A DNA stretch of 64,000 nt from NCBI GenBank assembly GCA_027314515.1, contig DAHVAR010000123.1, forward strand, positions 1-64,000, written 5' to 3'. This stretch comes from Actinomycetota bacterium (GTDB taxonomy: Bacteria; Actinomycetota; Actinomycetes; Streptosporangiales; Streptosporangiaceae). Within the stretch, counting starts at the first letter, position 1; each line of letters opens with the position of its first letter. The notes beneath the pieces were generated by a model. The model worked only from the letters and a program-made list of their open reading frames with translations. It was not told the DNA's origin and searched no databases. Both the position numbers and the translations under genes were made by a program. Shown here one piece after another: positions 57,672 through 64,000 of this stretch.

Positions 57672-60600
57672 TCAGGACGGCCGGGGCGGCAGCGGCGGCC
57701 TGCGCCGCGATGGCCGCTCCGCCGGATCTGGCGGGCGGACCGCCGGCTTCTCCCGCAGGGCCTCAAGAGCCAGCGCGACGGCCGTCTCCAGCTGCACGTC
57801 CCGGCCTGCGGCCCAGTCATCCGGCGTGGGAATCACCTCGACGTCCGGATCGACGCCGTAGTTCTCGACTCCCCAGCCAAAGCCGTTCATCCAGAACGCC
57901 AGCCGCGGCACGGTCATCCGGGTACCGTCGACCAGTTCGTGCTCATCGTCATAGCCGATGACGCCACCCCAGGTGCGAGCCCCCACGACCGGGCCGAGCC
58001 GCAAGATCCGGATAGCTGCGGTCACGATGTCGCCATCCGAGCCAGCGCACTCATCGGCGAGCGCGACCAGCGGTCCGCGCGGCGCGTCCTCGGGGTAGGT
58101 CGACGGCAGCAGGCCGCGTGACACGTCCCAGGCGATGACCCGGCGCGCGAGCTTCTCGACGACGAGCTGGGAAGTATGACCGCCGCTGTTGCCGCGGATG
58201 TCGATGACCAGCGCATCGCGGAGCATCTCGCCGCGCAGGTCCCGATGGAAGTCCGCCCAGCCCTCGCTCACCATGTCCGGAACGTGCAGGTAGCCGACTT
58301 GGCCGTGACCAAGCTGTCGGACCTGCGCGCGCTTGGCGCTGACCCAGTCCTGATAGCGCAGCCGCTGGTCGTCGGCGAGCGGCACAACCGCGACCCTGCG
58401 AGGCTGGCCACCCGCGCCGGCCGGCCCGGCCGGCCCGACCGTCAGCTCGACCGGCTTCCCGGCAGCTCCCACGAGCAGGGGTCCTGGCCCGGCCGGGCCG
58501 ACGGGACGGCCGTCAATAGCCAGCAGCATGTCTCCGGCGGCGATGGCGACCCCCGGAGCGGCCAGCGGCGAGCGCGCCCTCGGGTCCGAGCTCTCGCCGC
58601 GGACGACCCTCGTCACCCGCCAGCCGTCCGGGGTGCGCTCAACGTCAGCGCCGAGCTGACCAGGCTGATTGCCGCGGCCATCCCCGCCGTCACCATGGCC
58701 GGCCGGGATCACGTAGGCGTGCGACGTCCCGAGTTCGCCGAACACCTCCCAGAGCACGTCGGCGAACTCGGCCGGGCTGGCGATCCGGTCGAGTAGCGGC
58801 CGGTAGTCATCCTGGACGGCGTCCCAGTCGACGCCGGCCATGTCGGCTACCCAGAAGTCGTGCCGCATGACGCGGAAGGCCTCGGCGTAGGCCTGCTGCC
58901 AGAGTGCGGCAGGATCCGCCATGAACCTGGCCCGGCTCGCGTCGATCCCGACCTTGTCGTCGGGATCGTCGGTGCCGGCCTTGCGGGCTCCGGGGATGAC
59001 GGTCAGCCTGCCGTGATCGCTGATCACGAGCCGGGTGCCATCCTTGCTGGCCTCGAACCAGTCCACGTCGTCGCGAAGCTCCGCGGCCTCGCGGCGGCCG
59101 AAGTCGAATCGCTCGAGGACCGGCCGCGGAGCATCGTCGGTGGGTTCCGCGCCCCCGAGCCCCAGGTTGCCGGTGACGGGCTCGCGAAGCCACGCGAGCC
59201 CGCCGGAGACCGCGCGCAGCCGCGAGTAGCGCGCCTCGGGCACCGGTAGCGCGACGATCCGGTCGGTGATCCCGTCGGCGTCGACCCTGACTTCAGGCAC
59301 GCTGACCGCAGGCACGCTGACGTCCGGCGCCGTGCTGCCATCCTCCCGCGCCGCGGCGGTGGCCGGATGCCCCGAACCGGCCGGATCGGATTCGCCGGCG
59401 TCGGTGGCGCCGATGGGCCGCCCGCCGATCAGCGGGCCGAACGGCGACGGCGCTGATGCCTGCAGCGGCAGCAGGAACGGCCGGGCGCCGTAAGGGAACG
59501 ACAGGTCGAATACGTGCGCGTCGTAGACGGGGTCGAAGCTGCGCCTGGACAGGAAAGCCAGGTACTTGCCGTCGAGGCTGAACACCGGGTCGGTGTCGGT
59601 GAACCGGCCGTCGGTGACGTCGGTGACCTCGTCGTCGGCTGCTCGGGCGAGGCGCAGCCGCCGTAGCTGCAGTCCGCCCATCCCGCCCGGCTGCCCTGCT
59701 GGCTCGGACCACGCGAGCCAGGCCGAGTCCGGCGACCACGCCATGCCGGAAACACGCCCGTTACCGGACGCGGCTAGCTGGCGGACGCTCCCGGCAGCCA
59801 CATCGACCAGCAGCAGCCGCCCGTCTTGCGCCGCGACCGCGACCGCGCGGCCATCGGGCGCCGCCGCGAGCCCGTTCACTCGCCCGACCTGCCCGGCGGC
59901 GAGCCGGCGCGGCGCCAGGCCCGGTCCGGAATCCGCGAGCGGGGCGCCGCCGATTTCCAGCGCATCGACGCCGCCGGCGTCGGTAGCCCAGACCACCAGC
60001 CCGTCGTCGCCCAGCACCTGCGGATAGCGGGCCCTGGCACCGGGCACTACGGACAGCGACCTGGCCGGCCCGTCGCGATGAGTCAGCCAGTGCACGGTGC
60101 CGCGCACCTCCACCGCGCTCGCAGTGCCGGCCCGGTCGACCGACAACGAGCCAACGTGATCACCGGCGGATAGCAGGCGCGGCGCCCGGCCCGCGGCGGG
60201 CGAGCCGAGCAGGATGTCGAGCCGCACCGGCTCGGCCTGGCCGAGGTCGGCGAGCAGCCACAGTTCGCCACCGCAGGCGTAGATGACACGCTGTCCGTCC
60301 GTGCTCGCCTGCCGGGCGTACCAGCCGTCGTGGTCGGTGTGCCGGCGCAGGTCCGTGCCGTCAGGGGCGCATGAGTAGATGTTGCCCGTGCCTTCGTGAT
60401 CGGACAGGAACGCCAGCCGGTCACCGACCATCATCGGGCTGGTGAAGTGGCCGCCCGGCAGGTCCGCCAGCAGGCGGCGGAACGGGCGGCCCCCGGCCGC
60501 CTCGTCCGGCTGACCGGACAGCACCGCGCTGACCGGACCGATCCAGAGCCGGCCCGCGGTACCGCCGCGGTACCGCTTCCAGAACGCGAGGTCGGCCTGA

Positions 60601-61085
60601 AAGTTCCCGAAGGTTCCGTTGAGCACCGCGACCGCCGCGTCGCCCAGCGAGATGTCGCCGGCCGGCCCGAGCGGCAGCAGTCGTTCGGCGCCCGGGCCCT
60701 CGGCCGGGTCGGACACCGGCGTGGCCAGCGCGCGCGCCCACGAGTGGTGCCCGAACGGCTGGCCGGCCGCGCTCACCGCCAGCACCTCGCCGCCCGGGGT
60801 CCAGCCGCAGACCCGGGCCCACTGAGTGCCCCAGTACGTGAGCCGGGTGACGAGTCCGTCGGCCAGGCTGGCCTGATACACCTCTGGCCCGCCGTCTTTG
60901 CTGCTGACCCAGGCCAGCCGAGCGCCGTCAGCAGACAAGCGCGGCGTCTGCGCGGCCGCGTCAGCGGCCGTGAACCGCCATGCCCTTCCGCCGCCAGCGG
61001 GCGCAAGCCAGATGTCGTCGGCGGCGACGAAGGTGACAAGGTCGCCGCTAATGTGCGGGAACCGCAGGTATCCGGGTGCAACCAC
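57672..61085 (-). CDS. tricorn-type protease
   Basis: Large cytoplasmic peptidase of 1137 residues, likely degrading peptides released by the proteasome. Two N-terminal propellers (about 1-310 and 320-650) read like MVAPGYLRFPHISGDLVTFV. Then come a mixed domain, a PDZ-like region (about 790-870) and an S41-type catalytic core. The nucleophile is S967 in IDIRGNSGGH, with the histidine in GELGTSHAYVI. Actinobacterial tricorn homologues have the same order. A long GSTAPD-rich insert lies around residues 575-605. Confidence 0.94.
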   Translation of the reverse strand: MVAPGYLRFPHISGDLVTFVAADDIWLAPAGGGRAWRFTAADAAAQTPRLSADGARLAWVSSKDGGPEVYQASLADGLVTRLTYWGTQWARVCGWTPGGEVLAVSAAGQPFGHHSWARALATPVSDPAEGPGAERLLPLGPAGDISLGDAAVAVLNGTFGNFQADLAFWKRYRGGTAGRLWIGPVSAVLSGQPDEAAGGRPFRRLLADLPGGHFTSPMMVGDRLAFLSDHEGTGNIYSCAPDGTDLRRHTDHDGWYARQASTDGQRVIYACGGELWLLADLGQAEPVRLDILLGSPAAGRAPRLLSAGDHVGSLSVDRAGTASAVEVRGTVHWLTHRDGPARSLSVVPGARARYPQVLGDDGLVVWATDAGGVDALEIGGAPLADSGPGLAPRRLAAGQVGRVNGLAAAPDGRAVAVAAQDGRLLLVDVAAGSVRQLAASGNGRVSGMAWSPDSAWLAWSEPAGQPGGMGGLQLRRLRLARAADDEVTDVTDGRFTDTDPVFSLDGKYLAFLSRRSFDPVYDAHVFDLSFPYGARPFLLPLQASAPSPFGPLIGGRPIGATDAGESDPAGSGHPATAAAREDGSTAPDVSVPAVSVPEVRVDADGITDRIVALPVPEARYSRLRAVSGGLAWLREPVTGNLGLGGAEPTDDAPRPVLERFDFGRREAAELRDDVDWFEASKDGTRLVISDHGRLTVIPGARKAGTDDPDDKVGIDASRARFMADPAALWQQAYAEAFRVMRHDFWVADMAGVDWDAVQDDYRPLLDRIASPAEFADVLWEVFGELGTSHAYVIPAGHGDGGDGRGNQPGQLGADVERTPDGWRVTRVVRGESSDPRARSPLAAPGVAIAAGDMLLAIDGRPVGPAGPGPLLVGAAGKPVELTVGPAGPAGAGGQPRRVAVVPLADDQRLRYQDWVSAKRAQVRQLGHGQVGYLHVPDMVSEGWADFHRDLRGEMLRDALVIDIRGNSGGHTSQLVVEKLARRVIAWDVSRGLLPSTYPEDAPRGPLVALADECAGSDGDIVTAAIRILRLGPVVGARTWGGVIGYDDEHELVDGTRMTVPRLAFWMNGFGWGVENYGVDPDVEVIPTPDDWAAGRDVQLETAVALALEALREKPAVRPPDPAERPSRRRPPLPPRPS

Positions 61086-61465
61086 CAGAGCATCCTACGG
61101 CCGGCCGGGCAGCCCAGTCGTTTCGGCCGGACGACCGGGCGATCCGGACAAACCCGGCCACAGCTTATCCATTCATTCACTCTCAGCAGCGGTCCTGCGT
61201 GCCAATAACTACGTCATTGGGAGCAGCTCGCCGACCGCTACCGAACAGCAATCTGTGACGCTGCGTGCCGAACGGCAGCGCTTGCCTGGAATGGGTTGTA
61301 GAAGTCAGCTTGCGGTGCGAGACTCGCGTTATGGCAATCGCGCTTGACGGGAGCGTTCCTAGCTCCGGCCCTGACGGACTGGCAGGTCAGGCGCACCAAG
61401 TCCGGCCCGCCAATCGCCGCGGGCGCAATTCTCCGCCGTTGCCCAGCCAGGCCGAGACACGTTTT
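61086..61465. other. 380-base region upstream of the flavohemoprotein
   Basis: No convincing gene. Parts (61150-61260 and 61320-61480) are more AT-rich than the surroundings and probably hold divergent promoters. The flavohemoprotein frame stays open upstream, but its translation lacks globin features. Confidence 0.5.
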
Positions 61466-62680
61466 ATGGGTAATGTCATGACAAGTGACTTATCCGCTTC
61501 GGAAATGCCCACCAAATCGGCTCGCACGGCACCGCCGCGGGACGACGTGAGAACGTGGGCCGGACCGGCCGACTTTGAGCCCTGGCTAGTGCAGAAATCG
61601 TTCGAGCGGCTAATATCTTCAGGCCCTGTCGCGATGGAGTATTTCTTCGCGCGCCTTTTCACCGTCAGCCCGCAAACAAGGGCGCTTTTCCCGATGAGCA
61701 TGACCGCCGTGCGTGAGCGCGTATTCGCCGCCCTGGCTCGCCTTATCTGGAGCCTGGACGATCCGCCGCGCAGCGCCGAGATCATGTCTCATCTCGGCCG
61801 CGCGCACCGTCAGTTCGGCGTCACCGAGGTGCATTACCCGGCGTTCTTCGCGACGCTGCGCGATACCGCCGAGCACTTCGTCGGCGGCGATTGGACCCCG
61901 GAGACGGCGGCGGCCTGGCAGGCCATGCTCAACGAGGTCGCCGGGATCATGCAAGCCGCGGCCGCGGCGAGCGCGCGGACGTCTCCGGCGTGGTGGGTCG
62001 GCGAGATCGTGTCGCACGAACTGCGGTCACCGGGTGTCGCCGTGCTCCGGCTGCGGACCGATCTGCCATTGCCTTACCAGGCCGGCCAGTACGTGCCGGT
62101 CCAGGTGACGAAGTGGCCGCGCGTCTGGCGCCCCTACTCGATCGCGACCGCGCCGCGGCCAGGCGGTCTCGTCGAACTGCACGTCCGGGCGGTACCAGGC
62201 GGCCTGGTCAGCAACACGCTTGTGCACCATTCCGGCGCGGGCGACTGCGTGCTCCTCGGCGCCGCCGACGGCGCCATGACGCTGACCGAGTCTGACCGCG
62301 ACCTGCTGTGCGTGGCAGGCGGCACCGGGCTGGCCCCGATCAAGGCAATCATCGAGCAGGCGCTCGCGAGACCAGCATCCAGCCAGCCGCGGAAGATCAC
62401 CCTGTTCTTCGGCGCACGGCAGCACTTTGACCTCTACGACCTGGAAGATCTGCAGCTCCTGGAGTCGGCGAGCCCGTCGCTGCGAGTCATCCCGGTGCTC
62501 TCCGATCAGGTCGATTACCGCGGCTTCACCGGGCTGCTGCCAGAGGTGGTCGGCAGCTTCGGCCTCTTCGAGAACGCCGAGGCATACATCTGCGGCCCGG
62601 CCGCCATGGTGACCCAGACCGCTGCGCTGCTCGCCGCGAGCATCCCGGCGAGTCAGCTGCGTTACGACCCGCTGAGCTAG
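61466..62680 (+). CDS. flavohemoprotein-like globin reductase
   Basis: 404-residue fusion of a globin domain (about 30-165) with a ferredoxin-NADP reductase-like part (about 175-400). Globin: SFERLISSGPVAMEYFFARL and proximal His in SHLGRAHRQFGV. Reductase: FAD motif RPYSIATAP, NAD(P) motif CVAGGTGLAPIKA, and a C-terminal AYICGPAAMV. Members detoxify nitric oxide, though some actinobacterial forms may have other roles. ATG 61466 or 61478. Confidence 0.9.
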   Translation: MGNVMTSDLSASEMPTKSARTAPPRDDVRTWAGPADFEPWLVQKSFERLISSGPVAMEYFFARLFTVSPQTRALFPMSMTAVRERVFAALARLIWSLDDPPRSAEIMSHLGRAHRQFGVTEVHYPAFFATLRDTAEHFVGGDWTPETAAAWQAMLNEVAGIMQAAAAASARTSPAWWVGEIVSHELRSPGVAVLRLRTDLPLPYQAGQYVPVQVTKWPRVWRPYSIATAPRPGGLVELHVRAVPGGLVSNTLVHHSGAGDCVLLGAADGAMTLTESDRDLLCVAGGTGLAPIKAIIEQALARPASSQPRKITLFFGARQHFDLYDLEDLQLLESASPSLRVIPVLSDQVDYRGFTGLLPEVVGSFGLFENAEAYICGPAAMVTQTAALLAASIPASQLRYDPLS

Positions 62681-62711
62681 CGGGCGGTACCCGTGCCGGG
62701 TCCGGCCGCTG

Positions 62712-63416
62712 CTAGCCCTGCAAGTAGCTGCCGAAGAAGGCGAATATGCGCTGCCGTGCATCCGCGGCGTCGGCGCGCTGGAAGGACATCTTCGCAAGGC
62801 GAGCGAGCACCGCTCCCCCGCCTTGCGATGGCGTCATGAACCGGTGCCCTGAGCCAGGGTAGATATGCACGTCATGCGGTACCTCGAGGAACACCAGCGC
62901 ACGCTGCAGGCGCTCCGGATGCTGTGTTCCCATCGGATCCAGGCCGCCGAAGCTGCCAACCACGGGGCATGAGCCGGCCAGCACGACCTCCGCGTCCTCA
63001 GGCACCTCACCGTAATTCACCGATGCCACGCTGAAGCCGGGCCTCGGTGCGCAGAGCAGCGCGAACCCGCCGCCCAGGCAGAAGCCGATGACGCCTGTCT
63101 TGCCGGTGCAGTCCGGCCGCGCGGCGAGGAACTCGCGGGCCGCATCGAGAGCGTCGAACGCCGCCCCGCGCCCCGCTCGCAGCTGCCGGAAGGCGCTGCG
63201 GATGCAGCGGATCCAGGATTTGCCGTCGAAGAGATCCGGGGCAAGCGCCAGGTACCCGCGCCCGGCGAACTCGTCCGCTTTGCTCCGGATATCGGCGTTC
63301 AGGCCGAATGCCTCATGGATGACCACCACGGCAGGCCACGGGCCGGGCGGCGCTGACGGCACTGCGAGATAGCCGGGCCGCCAGTTGCGGCCAACCGGAT
63401 ACGTGATGTCGGGCAT
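62712..63416 (-). CDS. dienelactone hydrolase family protein
   Basis: 234-residue alpha/beta hydrolase. The nucleophile is the cysteine in GVIGFCLGGGFALL, with the His in YPGSGHRFMTPS; both are typical of dienelactone hydrolases. N-terminus MPDITYPVGRNWRPGYLAVP and AVVVIHEAFGLNADIRSKAD. The ATG at 63416 is chosen over the frame start at 63449. It is not next to any aromatic-degradation gene, so the true substrate may differ. Confidence 0.9.
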   Translation of the reverse strand: MPDITYPVGRNWRPGYLAVPSAPPGPWPAVVVIHEAFGLNADIRSKADEFAGRGYLALAPDLFDGKSWIRCIRSAFRQLRAGRGAAFDALDAAREFLAARPDCTGKTGVIGFCLGGGFALLCAPRPGFSVASVNYGEVPEDAEVVLAGSCPVVGSFGGLDPMGTQHPERLQRALVFLEVPHDVHIYPGSGHRFMTPSQGGGAVLARLAKMSFQRADAADARQRIFAFFGSYLQG

Positions 63417-63640
63417 GCCGCAAACATTGCCACATCTCCCGGTCAGCACGTCCGGGAACGGCCGTCAGGATATGCAAATCTCGGTCCGCGAATTGCCTTA
63501 CGCATGTCTCTCATCGGTGCCGCCCGTCCTCGGTGGTCCAACGCCGGCGGAGAGCTACTGGCGGACCTGCCGAGAATACTCGCATTGACCGACCAATTGT
63601 GGTTGCCGGAATGGCGGTAAGCGAGCTAAGGAAGGCGCCG

Positions 63641-64000
63641 TCAGCCAGCACCGCCCGCGGACCGGTTTTTGCAGAGTCGCAACACGTTGCCGATGATCTG
63701 GTGGCCAGCCTGGATGCTCAGGATCGACTCAGGGTGGAACTGTACCCCCCATCGGCCGCGTACCGGGTCCTCCACCGCCATCACCACGCCGTCCGGTGTC
63801 ACCGCGGTGACCTCGAGCCCGCCGGTCACCTGCCCGGTCCGCGCGTGCAGGGAGTGATACCGGGCGGCGGTGAACTCGGCTGGCAAGCCGGCCAGCAGCT
63901 CACCGCCGAGCACTGCCACCCGGCCCGGCTTGCCGTGCACTGGCGTCTCCAGCAACCCGAGCGAACCGCCAGCGTGCTCGACCATGGCCTGCAGCCCGAG
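63641..64000 (-). CDS. glutamine amidotransferase, PabA/TrpG type (partial)
   Basis: C-terminal part of a class I glutamine amidotransferase for aminodeoxychorismate or anthranilate synthase; the gene begins beyond the window. The last 120 codons hold LGLQAMVEHAGGSLGL, just after the catalytic cysteine, then RYHSLHA and the catalytic pair in VQFHPESILS (His, Glu). The choice between folate and tryptophan synthesis cannot be made from this piece. Confidence 0.88.
   Translation of the reverse strand, partial: LGLQAMVEHAGGSLGLLETPVHGKPGRVAVLGGELLAGLPAEFTAARYHSLHARTGQVTGGLEVTAVTPDGVVMAVEDPVRGRWGVQFHPESILSIQAGHQIIGNVLRLCKNRSAGGAG

Noticed and set aside
61265-61465. N-terminal extension of the flavohemoprotein
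   Set aside because: Open frame but no globin-like sequence, and low-GC promoter-like stretches run through it.
63472-63588. Small plus-strand ORF (MQISVRELPYACLSS…)
   Set aside because: 38 codons, no ribosome site and no recognisable feature; kept out of the annotation.

Overview
The window is high-GC DNA from the chromosome of a Gram-positive actinobacterium. Marker genes carried include lsr2, a WhiB-family regulator, rbpA, whiA, bldC, garA and ftsR-type MerR regulators. The block uvrC-rapZ-yvcK-whiA-gap-pgk-tpiA-secG has a gene order familiar from actinomycetes, and garA-ftsR-nuclease-merR matches the order around Rv1827-Rv1830 in mycobacteria. Sporulation-type regulators (BldC, WhiA, WhiB) fit a filamentous lineage, but I cannot name a genus. 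I found no rRNA, tRNA, CRISPR array, insertion sequence or prophage.

Layout. 1-3.9 kb: acetate-type transporter, short MscS channel, lsr2, a disordered hypothetical protein and a WhiB regulator. 3.9-11.1 kb: a micro-protein, APS/PAPS reductase, AidB-like dehydrogenase, glycogen debranching enzyme, RibD-like reductase and glutamate decarboxylase, all on +. 11.2-20.6 kb: minus-strand housekeeping block (rbpA, secG, tpiA, pgk, gap, whiA, yvcK, rapZ, uvrC, bldC). 20.8-24.7 kb: lactate-utilisation operon lutABC with a GNAT and a cupin, all joined by overlapping stop/start codons. 24.8-28.6 kb: a frameshifted HpnB-like glycosyltransferase, a Cys-rich small protein, an M20 amidohydrolase and a TRIC-type channel. 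28.6-33.4 kb: gcvP with a glycine riboswitch, then a sulfatase. 33.5-41.4 kb: MerR / nuclease / FtsR / GarA, a nucleotidyltransferase-phosphomannomutase fusion, a CDP-alcohol phosphatidyltransferase and a beta-propeller lipoprotein.

41.4-50.2 kb is the most unusual part. A divergent speD and a minus-strand series bpsA-GNAT-fkbH-ACP (each pair sharing four bases) combine branched-polyamine synthesis with an FkbH/carrier-protein pair. 77 bases downstream lies a fused two-domain ABC permease, then a 1156-residue ABC ATPase fused to two KdpD-N/USP-like modules in which the P-loop lysine is replaced by threonine. No substrate-binding protein is present.

50.3-64 kb: small membrane proteins, including two DUF7144-like paralogues that share an upstream 24-base element, a YidC-type insertase, a DapA C-terminal remnant, CcdA, an MFS/ArsR pair with overlapping leaderless-type promoters, a broken HAD gene, a tricorn-type protease, a flavohemoprotein, a dienelactone hydrolase and the edge of a PabA/TrpG-type amidotransferase. 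Short in-frame tandem repeats, often with a 15-base unit, recur through the window in linkers and at gene ends.
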